Source: Streptomyces fumigatiscleroticus
GTDB lineage: Bacteria; Actinomycetota; Actinomycetes; Streptomycetales; Streptomycetaceae
DNA: 64,000 nucleotides
Assembly: GCF_014647975.1 (NCBI RefSeq)
Contig: NZ_BMQF01000011.1
Location: forward strand, 186,001-250,000
Reading direction: 5' to 3'
Shown: positions 25,806-34,050 of the stretch, piece by piece
How the letters are laid out: the number at the start of each line of letters is the position of its first letter
How positions within the stretch are numbered: the first letter of the stretch is position 1
The notes under the pieces: model-generated
The model's database searches: none
What the model saw: the letters and a program-made list of their open reading frames with translations, nothing else
Told to the model about the DNA's origin: nothing
Translations under genes and position numbers: made by a program

Positions 25806-27284
25806 TCAGGTCTGTGCCATGTCCACGAACCGCGAGTAGTGGCCCTGGAAGGCGACCGTGATCGTCGCGGTGGGACCGTTGCGGTGCTTGGCCACGATCA
25901 GGTCGGCCTCGCCCGCGCGCGGCGACTCCTTCTCGTAGGCGTCCTCCCGGTGCAGCAGGATGACCATGTCGGCGTCCTGCTCGATGGAGCCGGACTCACG
26001 CAGGTCAGAGACCATCGGCTTCTTGTCGGTGCGCTGTTCCGGGCCACGGTTCAGCTGCGAGAGCGCGATGACCGGGATCTCCAGCTCCTTGGCCAGGAGC
26101 TTGAGGTTCCGGGACATGTCCGAGACCTCCTGCTGACGGCTCTCGGCGCGCTTGGAGCCACCGGACTGCATCAGTTGCAGATAGTCGATGACGACCAGCT
26201 TCAGGTCGTTGCGCTGCTTCAGACGGCGGCACTTGGCGCGGATCTCCATCATCGACAGGTTCGGGGAGTCGTCGATGTAGAGCGGTGCGGCCGACACGTC
26301 CGGCATCCGTCGGGCCAGCCGCGTCCAGTCCTCGTCGGTCATCGTGCCGGAACGCATGTGGTGCAGGGCGACGCGTGCCTCGGCGGAGAGCAGACGCATC
26401 GCGATCTCGTTGCGTCCCATCTCCAGCGAGAAGATCACGCTCGGCAGGTTGTGCTTGATCGACGCGGCCCGGGCGAAGTCCAGCGCCAGCGTGGACTTGC
26501 CCATGGCGGGACGTGCGGCGATGACGATCATCTGGCCCGGGTGCAGGCCATTGGTCAGCGAGTCGAAATCGGTGAAGCCGGTCGGGACACCGGTCATCTC
26601 CCCGCTGCGCGAGCCGATCGCCTCGATCTCGTCGAGGGCGCCCTCCATGATGTCGCCCAGGGGCAGATAGTCCTCGCTGGTGCGCTGCTCGGTGACCGCG
26701 TAGATCTCGGCCTGGGCGCGGTTGACGATCTCGTCGACGTCGTCGTCGGCCGCGTATCCCATCTGGGTGATGCGCGTACCGGCCTCGACCAGGCGGCGCA
26801 GGACGGCACGCTCATGGACGATCTCCGCGTAGTACGCGGCGTTCGCCGCCGTCGGCACGGTCTGGACGAGGGTGTGCAGATACGACGCCCCGCCGACCTT
26901 GTTGATCTCACCGCGCTTGGTGAGCTCGGCGGCGATGGTGATCGGGTCGGCCGGCTCGCCCTTGGCGTAGACGTCGAGGATCGCCTGGTAGATCGTCTCG
27001 TGCGCCGGCTTGTAGAAGTCGTGGCCCTTGAGGAGTTCGACGACGTCGGCGATGGCGTCCTTGGACAGGAGCATGCCGCCGAGGACGGACTGCTCGGCTT
27101 CGAGGTCCTGCGGCGGCACCCGTTCGAAGGACGGGCCCGTGCCGTCCCATCCGCCGCTGTCCCGGCCGCGGTCGTGCTGCTCGTCCCGGACCCGGGCTCC
27201 GTCGCCGCGCCGGCGGGAGGCGGGCAGACGATCACTGGGCCCGCTGTCGGCCCACGCGTCGTCCAAGGGCTCGGAAATGCTCAC
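25806..27284 (-). CDS. dnaB: Replicative DNA helicase DnaB
   Basis: Hexameric 5'-3' helicase loaded at oriC. The N-terminal DnaB domain begins at PQDLEAEQSVLGGMLLS. The RecA-like motor has Walker A ARPAMGKSTLALDFA, Walker B KLVVIDYLQLM and the arginine/glutamine block SQLNRGPEQRTDKKP. No intein is present. GTG 27284 has AGGAGG eight bases upstream and gives about 492 aa, normal for Streptomyces; the 56-codon extension upstream is not expected to be translated. A cluster of DnaA-box-like sequences occupies the upstream region. Confidence 0.97.
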   Translation of the reverse strand: MSISEPLDDAWADSGPSDRLPASRRRGDGARVRDEQHDRGRDSGGWDGTGPSFERVPPQDLEAEQSVLGGMLLSKDAIADVVELLKGHDFYKPAHETIYQAILDVYAKGEPADPITIAAELTKRGEINKVGGASYLHTLVQTVPTAANAAYYAEIVHERAVLRRLVEAGTRITQMGYAADDDVDEIVNRAQAEIYAVTEQRTSEDYLPLGDIMEGALDEIEAIGSRSGEMTGVPTGFTDFDSLTNGLHPGQMIVIAARPAMGKSTLALDFARAASIKHNLPSVIFSLEMGRNEIAMRLLSAEARVALHHMRSGTMTDEDWTRLARRMPDVSAAPLYIDDSPNLSMMEIRAKCRRLKQRNDLKLVVIDYLQLMQSGGSKRAESRQQEVSDMSRNLKLLAKELEIPVIALSQLNRGPEQRTDKKPMVSDLRESGSIEQDADMVILLHREDAYEKESPRAGEADLIVAKHRNGPTATITVAFQGHYSRFVDMAQT

Positions 27285-27744
27285 CGAGCCACCTCCTCCC
27301 GTCCGCCGAGCGGACCTCGCCGTGCCCCTCTTTTCTACGGCACGGCACTGACAAATCGAGAGGCCCGGCTCCGGTTTGTCCGCGTCGGTTTTGTGATGGT
27401 TCGCGAGCCGACGGACGGAGCGGGCGCCGGACCACGTTAGGCCTGTCGGCACCGTCAGCCAATCTGGTTATCCACAGGCCATGTGGACGACGGCCCAGAT
27501 GCTGTGGAGAACTCCGCGAAACCTGTGCACGAGCCGGTGGACAGGCCTGTGAACAAGCTTGGGCCATTACCGACAGAGCACCACTGACCAGCGAGTTTGC
27601 CATCCACGGGCTGTGCAGAAGAAAAAGTGGCCCAGGCGACGCAAGATCACTGCGGACCGTGCACAGCAGCACACGGCACGACACGGCAAGTAAGGGGCTC
27701 AGTTGCTTTGCATCACTTACCTGTGGACGATTAGATTGGCGCTC
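27285..27744. promoter_or_regulatory. dnaB / MATE divergent promoter region with DnaA-box cluster
   Basis: 460 bp, low in coding character. Five 9-mers with at most one mismatch to the Streptomyces DnaA box (TTGTCCACA) occur within 263 bp: 27468-27476 (TTATCCACA, the E. coli consensus), 27482-27490, 27503-27511, 27548-27556 and 27722-27730. The last lies in the spacer of a candidate MATE promoter (TTGCAT, 18 bp, TAGATT). Binding is inferred. Confidence 0.65.
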
Positions 27745-29082
27745 ATGACACAGGCCCCCGCGCGCCCCCGCACCGTCCGGCGACGGCATGACAAAGAGAT
27801 CGTCGCGCTGGCCGTCCCGGCCTTCGGCGCGCTCGTCGCCGAACCCCTTTTCGTCATGGCCGACAGCGCCATCGTCGGCCATCTCGGCACGGCACAACTC
27901 GCCGGACTCGGCGTCGCCTCGGCCCTTCTCACGACCGCCGTCAGCATCTTCGTCTTCCTCGCCTACGCCACCACCGCGGCGGTCGCCCGCCGGGTAGGTG
28001 CGGGCGACCTCAAGGCCGCCGTCCGCCAGGGCATGGACGGCATCTGGCTCGCGCTGCTGCTCGGCGCCGCCGTCATCGCCATCGTCCTGCCCACGGCTCC
28101 GCTCCTGGTGGGACTCTTCGGCGCCTCGGACACCGCGGCCCCCTTCGCCGGCACCTACCTGCGGATCTCCGCACTCGGCATCCCGGCGATGCTGGTCGTC
28201 CTCGCCTCGACCGGGGTGCTGCGCGGACTCCAGAACACCAGGACTCCGCTCTACGTCGCCATCGCCGGCTTCGTCGCCAACGCCGCCCTCAACGCCTGGC
28301 TCGTCTACGGGGCCGGCCTCGGGATCGCGGGCTCCGCCTGGGGCACGGTCATCGCCCAGTGCGGCATGGCCGCCGTCTACCTCACGGTGGTCGTCCGCGG
28401 AGCGCGCGAACACGGTGCCTCCCTGCGGCCGGACGCCGCCGGGATCAGAGCCTCCGCGCAGGCAGGTGTTCCTCTCCTGGTGCGCACGCTCTCCCTGCGG
28501 GCGATCCTCATGATCGCCACGGCTGTCGCGGCCCGCCTCGGTGACGCCGACATCGCGGCCCACCAGATCATCCTGTCCCTGTGGAATTTGCTCGCCTTCG
28601 CCCTGGACGCGATCGCCATCGCGGGACAGGCCATCATCGGGCGCTATCTGGGCGCCGGCGACGCCCAGGGCGCCCGCGCGGTCTGCCGCCGCATGGTGGA
28701 GTGGGGCATCGCCGTCGGCGTCGTGCTCGGTCTGCTGGTCGTGCTCACCCGTCCGGCGTTCCTGCCGCTGTTCACCGGTGATTCCGCCGTCAAGGACGCC
28801 GCGCTCCCCGCCCTGGTGATCGTGGCCGTCTCCCAGCCGATCTGCGGCGTGGTCTTCGTGCTGGACGGTGTCCTCATGGGCGCGGGCGACGGTCCCTATC
28901 TGGCCTGGGCCATGCTGGTCACGCTGGCGGTCTTCACGCCCGTGGCGCTGTTCGTCCCCGCCCTCGGCGGTGGACTCACCGCCCTCTGGCTGGCCATGAC
29001 GCTGATGATGGCGGTGCGGATGCTGACCCTGTGGCTGCGCACCCGCTCCGGCCGCTGGGTCGTCACGGGGGCGACCCGCTGA
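27745..29082 (+). CDS. MATE-family efflux transporter
   Basis: About 445 aa with twelve hydrophobic segments and the MATE N-terminal signature (EIVALAVPAFGALVAEPLFVMADSAIVGHLG). MATE proteins export organic cations or metabolites using a Na+ or H+ gradient; the substrate here is unknown. TAGATT lies seven bases before the ATG with no ribosome site, suggesting a leaderless transcript. It is divergent from dnaB and converges on the rplI operon. Confidence 0.9.
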   Translation: MTQAPARPRTVRRRHDKEIVALAVPAFGALVAEPLFVMADSAIVGHLGTAQLAGLGVASALLTTAVSIFVFLAYATTAAVARRVGAGDLKAAVRQGMDGIWLALLLGAAVIAIVLPTAPLLVGLFGASDTAAPFAGTYLRISALGIPAMLVVLASTGVLRGLQNTRTPLYVAIAGFVANAALNAWLVYGAGLGIAGSAWGTVIAQCGMAAVYLTVVVRGAREHGASLRPDAAGIRASAQAGVPLLVRTLSLRAILMIATAVAARLGDADIAAHQIILSLWNLLAFALDAIAIAGQAIIGRYLGAGDAQGARAVCRRMVEWGIAVGVVLGLLVVLTRPAFLPLFTGDSAVKDAALPALVIVAVSQPICGVVFVLDGVLMGAGDGPYLAWAMLVTLAVFTPVALFVPALGGGLTALWLAMTLMMAVRMLTLWLRTRSGRWVVTGATR

Positions 29083-29084
29083 CC

Positions 29085-29098
29085 GTTTCACGTGAAAC
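29085..29098. other. parS: parS site 5
   Basis: Perfect parS three bases after the MATE stop codon, part of a close pair with site 6 (centres 19 bp apart). Confidence 0.95.
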
Positions 29099-29103
29099 AC
29101 CGG

Positions 29104-29117
29104 GTTTCACGTGAAAC
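29104..29117. other. parS: parS site 6
   Basis: Perfect parS, six bases from site 5, between the MATE gene and the rplI terminator. Confidence 0.95.
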
Positions 29118-29146
29118 GAAGTCGTCGGCCGACTGCCTCCGCGCAT

Positions 29147-29185
29147 GAGCAGGGGCCGCACCCCAAGAGGGTGCGGCCCCTGCTC
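29147..29185 (-). terminator. Terminator of the rpsF-ssb-rpsR-rplI operon
   Basis: Perfect 17-bp GC-rich stem with a 5-base loop, 22 bp downstream of the rplI stop. It is also positioned to stop the convergent MATE transcript. Confidence 0.88.
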
Positions 29186-29207
29186 ACCGCTTCAGCGAGT
29201 ACGGCAC

Positions 29208-29654
29208 TCAGGCCGCGACGACCTCGATGTTGACCTTGGCGGCAACCTCGGGGTGCAGACGCACGGACGTCTCGTGGGCGCCCAGGCTCTTGATCGGCGT
29301 GGTCACCTCGATGCGGCGCTTGTCGACCTCGGGGCCACCGGCGTCCTTGATCGCCGAGGCGATGTCGGCCGGGGTGACGGAACCGAAGAGACGACCGGCG
29401 TCGCCGGCACGCACGGCCAGGCGAACCTTGACGCCCTCGAGCTGGGCCTTGACCTGGTTGGCCTGCTCGATGGTCTGGATCTCGTGGATCTTGCGAGCAC
29501 GACGGATCTGCTCGACGTCCTTCTCGCCGCCCTTGGTCCAGCGGATCGCGAACTTCCGCGGGATCAGGTAGTTGCGAGCGTAACCGTCCTTGACGTCGAC
29601 GACGTCGCCCGCGGCACCGAGGCCGGAGACCTCGTGGGTGAGGATGATCTTCAT
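29208..29654 (-). CDS. rplI: Ribosomal protein bL9
   Basis: 148 aa, full length. The L9 N-terminal signature MKIILTHEVSGLGAAGDVVDVKDGYARNYLIPR is split here only by conservative changes, followed by the long connecting helix and the C-terminal 23S-binding domain. It is the last gene of the rpsF-ssb-rpsR-rplI operon, 18 bp after rpsR, and is followed by a strong terminator. Confidence 0.97.
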   Translation of the reverse strand: MKIILTHEVSGLGAAGDVVDVKDGYARNYLIPRKFAIRWTKGGEKDVEQIRRARKIHEIQTIEQANQVKAQLEGVKVRLAVRAGDAGRLFGSVTPADIASAIKDAGGPEVDKRRIEVTTPIKSLGAHETSVRLHPEVAAKVNIEVVAA

Positions 29655-29672
29655 GAGTCGGTCACCCTTCCC

Positions 29673-29909
29673 TTATCGCGCGGTGGACGTGTAGGGCAGC
29701 AGCGCCATCTCACGGCTGTTCTTCACGGCCGTGGCGACGTCACGCTGGTGCTGGGTGCAGTTGCCGGTCACGCGGCGGGCACGGATCTTGCCGCGGTCGG
29801 AAATGAACTTCCGCAGCATGTTCGTGTCCTTGTAGTCCACGTACGTGACCTTGTCCTTGCAGAACGCGCAGACCTTCTTCTTCGGCTTGCGCACAGGCGG
29901 CTTCGCCAT
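29673..29909 (-). CDS. rpsR: Ribosomal protein bS18, zinc-type (C+)
   Basis: 78 aa. S18 binds S6 and the 16S central domain. The cysteines in VCAFCKDK and GNCTQHQ form a CXXC...C...H zinc site, marking the C+ paralogue. Streptomyces often encode a second, zinc-free S18 elsewhere under Zur control; this one sits in the housekeeping operon. AGGAG precedes the ATG. Confidence 0.96.
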   Translation of the reverse strand: MAKPPVRKPKKKVCAFCKDKVTYVDYKDTNMLRKFISDRGKIRARRVTGNCTQHQRDVATAVKNSREMALLPYTSTAR

Positions 29910-29987
29910 GGTGTTTCTCCTGTGTGATCAAGAAGTGTGGGTACGGCCCGTCCTCGGCTCCGGCCGGGGCGAAGCCCGGCCCGGAGG

Positions 29988-30566
29988 CTAGAAGGGGGGC
30001 TCGTCCGAGTAGCCGCCACCGCCGCCGGAGCCACCGCCCCAGCCGCCGCCACCCTGGTTGCCACCGGCGGGAGCGCCGGTCGCCCACGGGTCGTCGGCCG
30101 GAGCGCCGCCGCCCTGCTGACCGCCGCCGGGGCCACCGCCCCAGCCGCCGCCACCCTGGCCGCCACCGCCGCCGTAACCGCCCTGGCCACCGCGAGCGCC
30201 ACCGGAGGTCTTGGTGACCTTGGCCGTGGCGTTGCGCAGGCTGGCGCCGACCTCGTCGACGTCCAGCTCGTAGACCGTGCGCTTGACGCCCTCACGGTCC
30301 TCGTAGGACCGCTGCTTCAGCCGGCCCTGCACGATGACGCGCATGCCTCGCTGGAGCGACTCGGCGACGTTCTCCGCCGCCTGGCGCCAGACCGAGCAGG
30401 TCAGGAAGAGGCTCTCGCCGTCCTTCCACTCGTTCGTCTGGCGGTCGAAGGTGCGGGGAGTGGACGCGACACGGAACTTCGCGACGGCCGCACCGGACGG
30501 GGTGAAGCGCAGCTCGGGGTCGTCGACAAGATTGCCGATGACCGTGATGACGGTCTCGCCTGCCAT
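29988..30566 (-). CDS. ssb: Single-stranded DNA-binding protein
   Basis: 192 aa: an OB-fold (residues 1-110, MAGETVITVIGNLVDDPELRF and LTCSVWRQAAENVAESLQRG), a long Gly/Gln/Trp-rich disordered linker, and the acidic SDEPPF tip that recruits replication proteins. It protects ssDNA at forks. It lies between rpsF and rpsR, the conserved arrangement. Confidence 0.97.
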   Translation of the reverse strand: MAGETVITVIGNLVDDPELRFTPSGAAVAKFRVASTPRTFDRQTNEWKDGESLFLTCSVWRQAAENVAESLQRGMRVIVQGRLKQRSYEDREGVKRTVYELDVDEVGASLRNATAKVTKTSGGARGGQGGYGGGGGQGGGGWGGGPGGGQQGGGAPADDPWATGAPAGGNQGGGGWGGGSGGGGGYSDEPPF

Positions 30567-30641
30567 GGGGGAACCTCTCGGCGGGTTTGCTGCTGGCTGC
30601 TTGCTGCTACTCGGATCCCGGGATCAACTGAGCGGAAGAGC

Positions 30642-30932
30642 TCAGTGGGTCTCGGGACGGAGGACCTTGGTCCGGAGGACCGACTCGTTCAGGTTCATCT
30701 GGCGGTCGAGCTCCTTGACGACCGCAGGCTCGGCCTGAAGGTCGATGACCGAGTAGATGCCCTCGGGCTTCTTCTTGATCTCGTACGCGAGACGACGACG
30801 GCCCCAGGTGTCGACCTTCTCGACCTTTCCGCCACCGTCACGGACGACAGAAAGGAAGTTCTCGATCAGCGGGGAGACAGAGCGCTCCTCGAGATCGGGG
30901 TCGAGGATGACCATCACCTCGTAGTGACGCAT
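30642..30932 (-). CDS. rpsF: Ribosomal protein bS6
   Basis: 96 aa, typical length, starting MRHYEVMVILDPDLEER. Partner of S18 in the 30S platform. The ATG at 30932 is preceded by AAAGGAGG, one of the strongest ribosome sites in the window; the upstream extension of the frame is leader. It is the first gene of the operon, behind a ~190-nt leader with two hairpins. Confidence 0.97.
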   Translation of the reverse strand: MRHYEVMVILDPDLEERSVSPLIENFLSVVRDGGGKVEKVDTWGRRRLAYEIKKKPEGIYSVIDLQAEPAVVKELDRQMNLNESVLRTKVLRPETH

Positions 30933-31238
30933 GTGGAACCCACCTCCTTTGGACTCAGCGGCCACGGTCGTTCCGTGGCAGGAGGGTTGCGATGCGTGCG
31001 CAACGATGCCTGTCAGTGAAGCAGCCGCCACTGACATCGAGGGTCGGTCGGCGGTTTTCCCAGGTCGGCCGGACGGGTCCTGGCCCTTGCCTGGTGCTGT
31101 CCGGGCAGACACCGGTGCAGACGGTACAGACTACCCGCACACCGGCTTCCGGTTGAAATCCGGCCGCTGATGCGGTCAATCTGGACACATCGGGTATGAA
31201 TGGCGCTGAAGTGCGCCGTCTCTCGCAGGAGGTGCCTC
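30933..31238. promoter_or_regulatory. rpsF leader and divergent promoter region
   Basis: On the minus strand a candidate promoter TTCAAC-18-TAGTCT (31157-31128) would start a leader of about 190 nt. Two hairpins sit just before the rpsF Shine-Dalgarno: GTTGCG/CGCAAC (30986-31004) and GCCACGG/CCGTGGC (30961-30979). S6:S18 autoregulation through such leaders is known in other bacteria; here it is a hypothesis. Confidence 0.5.
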
Positions 31239-31547
31239 ATGGCACAGGTGATGCGAACGAACCCCACCGGTGGCCTTTTCGCCACGGACGGCAAGCCCCA
31301 TCCCCTTCAGGACGCTCTGCTCGCGGTGACGCTGGTGCTGGGCATCACGGCGTTCGTCACGGCGATGTTCCACCATCTGCACCTGCTCAGCTCCTGGGCC
31401 GGCCTGGTGGGGATCATCACCGGCGCCTACGGACAGTGGATCTCCGAGACCACCCGCGAGCGCTTCGGGCTGATCCTCGGCCTCGGCGCCTCGGGGATCG
31501 GGTTCTTCCTGGGCATGGCGCACGGCGGTCTCTTCGGCGGCCTCTGA
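31239..31547 (+). CDS. Small membrane protein
   Basis: 102 aa with three hydrophobic segments (LLAVTLVLGITAFVTAMF, SSWAGLVGIITGAYG, GLILGLGASGIGFFLGMAHGGLF). Family function is unknown, but the gene occupies this place beside rpsF in Streptomyces. The ATG at 31239 follows GGAGG. It is monocistronic, ending at the hairpin at 31584. Confidence 0.8.
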   Translation: MAQVMRTNPTGGLFATDGKPHPLQDALLAVTLVLGITAFVTAMFHHLHLLSSWAGLVGIITGAYGQWISETTRERFGLILGLGASGIGFFLGMAHGGLFGGL

Positions 31548-31583
31548 CCCGGCCCCGGGGACCGTTCCCCCGGCATCGCGGCC

Positions 31584-31607
31584 GCTCCGGCCGCCCACGG
31601 CCGGAGC
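31584..31607 (+). terminator. Terminator hairpin
   Basis: Perfect 10-bp stem GCTCCGGCCG/CGGCCGGAGC with a CCCA loop, 37 bp after the small membrane protein. Confidence 0.7.
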
Positions 31608-31714
31608 GAAGGTCCCGTACGCCCAGTCGGGGCGCTCGCGAGGCGCAGTAGGCTTCGCGCGAGAGCCGGAGCCCCTGTACCCATGGGGACACACCAGCCC
31701 GAGGAGCGCCCCGA

Positions 31715-32836
31715 ATGAGCCTGACCCTGAGGACCATCAGTCGCGAGCAGCATCTGGCGTACATCCAGAGCCTGCCGGCGGCGAGTCACATGCAGGTCCC
31801 GGCCTGGGCGGACGTCAAGGCGGAATGGCGCTCGGAGAACCTCGGCTGGTTCGACGACCGGACCGGCGAGCTGGTCGGCGTGGGTCTCGTCCTTTACCGG
31901 CAGCTGCCCAAGATCAAGCGCTATCTGGCCTATCTGCCCGAGGGCCCGGTCATCAACTGGTTCGCGCCGAACCTCCAGGACTGGATCGAGCCGATGCTGG
32001 CGCACCTGAAGCAGCAGGGCGCCTTCTCCGTGAAGATGGGCCCGCCCGTGGTCATCCGGCGCTGGGAGGCCGCGAGCATCAAGAAGGGCATCCAGGACCC
32101 GGACGTGAAGCGTCTGCGCGACCTGGAGGCCGACTTCATCGAGCCCCGCGCCTTCGAGGTGGCCGACAAGCTGCGCCGTATGGGCTGGCAGCAGGGCGAG
32201 GACGGCGGCGCCGGCTTCGGTGACGTGCAGCCCCGTTATGTCTTCCAGGTGCCGCTGGCGAACCGCTCCCTGGAAGAGGTGCACAAGAACTTCAACCAGC
32301 TGTGGCGCCGCAACATCAAGAAGGCCGAGAAGGCCGGCGTCGAGGTGGTCCAGGGTGGCTACCACGACCTCGAGGAATGGCAGCGGCTCTACGAGATCAC
32401 GGCGGTGCGCGACCACTTCCGGCCCCGCCCGCTCTCCTACTTCCAGCGCATGTGGAGCGCCCTCAACACCGAGGACCCCAACCGCATGCGGCTGTACTTC
32501 GCCCGTCACAACGGCGTGAACCTGTCCGCGGCGACCATGCTGATCGTCGGCGGGCACGTCTGGTACTCCTACGGCGCCTCCGACAACATCGGCCGCGAGG
32601 TCCGGCCCTCGAACGCGATGCAGTGGCGGATGCTGCGCGACGCCTACGCCCTCGGCGCCACCGTCTACGACCTGCGCGGCATCTCGGACTCGCTGGACGA
32701 GTCGGACCACCTGTTCGGCCTGATCCAGTTCAAGGTGGGCACGGGCGGCGAGGCCGCCGAGTACCTCGGCGAGTGGGACTTCCCGCTCAACAAGCTGCTG
32801 CACAAGGCGCTCGACATCTACATGTCGCGCCGCTGA
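31715..32836 (+). CDS. femX: FemX-type aminoacyltransferase (peptidoglycan interpeptide)
   Basis: 373 aa of the FemABX family: tandem GNAT-like domains with the coiled-coil arm region, and blocks LWRRNIKKAEKAGV and VYDLRGISDSLDESDHLFGL. These enzymes transfer an amino acid from aminoacyl-tRNA to lipid II. In S. coelicolor FemX adds the glycine branch and the syntenic gene supports the vancomycin response. It is followed 84 bp later by an alanine-racemase-fold gene, making a cell-wall pair. Confidence 0.9.
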   Translation: MSLTLRTISREQHLAYIQSLPAASHMQVPAWADVKAEWRSENLGWFDDRTGELVGVGLVLYRQLPKIKRYLAYLPEGPVINWFAPNLQDWIEPMLAHLKQQGAFSVKMGPPVVIRRWEAASIKKGIQDPDVKRLRDLEADFIEPRAFEVADKLRRMGWQQGEDGGAGFGDVQPRYVFQVPLANRSLEEVHKNFNQLWRRNIKKAEKAGVEVVQGGYHDLEEWQRLYEITAVRDHFRPRPLSYFQRMWSALNTEDPNRMRLYFARHNGVNLSAATMLIVGGHVWYSYGASDNIGREVRPSNAMQWRMLRDAYALGATVYDLRGISDSLDESDHLFGLIQFKVGTGGEAAEYLGEWDFPLNKLLHKALDIYMSRR

Positions 32837-32920
32837 CCGCGCGATCGCCGTTCCACCGGCTTCAATAGCTTCCACAGCTTCGAACACACCGCAGCCACGA
32901 GAGAGGTTCCAGGTCCGGCC

Positions 32921-33952
32921 ATGGCGCTCACGCTCTACGTCGACACCGCGCGCTGGCGGGCGCACCACAAGCACGTGCAGGAGCAGTTTCCGGGGCTCGT
33001 CCCGGTCTGCAAGGGCAACGGCTACGGCTTCGGGCACGAACGGCTGGCGGAGGAGGCCACGCGGCTCGGCTCCGACATCCTCGCCGTCGGGACGACGTAC
33101 GAGGCCGCCCGGATAAAGGACTGGTTCAGCGGTGACCTGCTCGTGCTGACGCCGTACCGGCGCGGCGAGGAGCCCGTGCCGCTGCCGGACCGGGTCGTGC
33201 GCTCGGTGTCCTCCATCGACGGCGTGTACGGCCTCGTCGGCGCCCGTGTGGTGATCGAGGTGATGTCCTCGATGAAGCGGCACGGCATCGGCGAGCAGGA
33301 CCTGCCGCAGCTGCACGCCGCCATCGAGAACGTCCGGCTGGAGGGCTTCGCCATCCACCTGCCGCTGGACCGCACCGACGGCTCGGACGCCGTCGAGGAG
33401 GTCATCGGCTGGATGGACCGGCTGCGCGCGGCCCGGCTGCCGCTGCACACGATGTTCGTCAGCCACCTCAAGGCCGAGGAGCTCGCCCGGCTTCAGCAGC
33501 AGTTCCCGCAGACCCGGTTCCGGGCCCGTATCGGCACGCGGCTCTGGCTGGGGGACCACGAGGCGACCGAGTACCGCGGCGCCGTCCTGGACGTCACCCG
33601 CGTCGCCAAGGGCGAGCGCTTCGGCTACCGGCAGCAGAAGGCGGCCTCCGACGGCTTCCTGGTGGTCGTGGCGGGCGGAACGTCGCACGGCGTGGGCCTG
33701 GAGGCCCCCAAGGCCCTGCACGGTGTCATGCCGCGTGCCAAGGGCGTCGCCCGGGCCGGTCTCGCCACCGTCAACCGGAACCTCTCGCCCTTCGTCTGGG
33801 GCGGCAAGCAGCGCTGGTTCGCCGAGCCGCCGCACATGCAGGTGTCGATCCTGTTCGTGCCGTCGGACGCTCCGGAGCCCCATGTCGGCGAGGAACTCGT
33901 GGCGCACCTGAGGCACACCACCACGCAGTTCGACCGGCTCGTCGACCGCTGA
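32921..33952 (+). CDS. Alanine-racemase-fold PLP protein
   Basis: 343 aa resembling the N-terminal TIM-barrel of alanine racemase. The PLP-lysine block VCKGNGYGFG parallels the alr consensus KANAYGHG. The rest is divergent, and the catalytic tyrosine of the C-terminal domain is not identifiable. It may be an amino-acid racemase or a PLP-binding protein of unknown reaction. The close pairing with femX suggests supply or modification of a cell-wall amino acid, which is inference. Confidence 0.78.
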   Translation: MALTLYVDTARWRAHHKHVQEQFPGLVPVCKGNGYGFGHERLAEEATRLGSDILAVGTTYEAARIKDWFSGDLLVLTPYRRGEEPVPLPDRVVRSVSSIDGVYGLVGARVVIEVMSSMKRHGIGEQDLPQLHAAIENVRLEGFAIHLPLDRTDGSDAVEEVIGWMDRLRAARLPLHTMFVSHLKAEELARLQQQFPQTRFRARIGTRLWLGDHEATEYRGAVLDVTRVAKGERFGYRQQKAASDGFLVVVAGGTSHGVGLEAPKALHGVMPRAKGVARAGLATVNRNLSPFVWGGKQRWFAEPPHMQVSILFVPSDAPEPHVGEELVAHLRHTTTQFDRLVDR

Positions 33953-33971
33953 GCACCCACGGCGGCAGCAA

Positions 33972-34006
33972 GAAGGCCGTACACGGTTCGTCCGTGTACG
34001 GCCTTC
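33972..34006. terminator. Bidirectional terminator
   Basis: Perfect 15-bp stem (33972-33986 with 33992-34006) and loop TTCGT between the convergent racemase-fold and glycosyltransferase genes. Confidence 0.85.
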
Positions 34007-34050
34007 CTCGTTCCGGGCCGGTCACGTCCGCCGCCCGTGAGTCCGTTCGC

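Noticed and set aside
31427..33916. 829-codon frame antisense to femX and the racemase-fold gene
   Set aside because: High-GC shadow covering two well-supported genes and their spacer.
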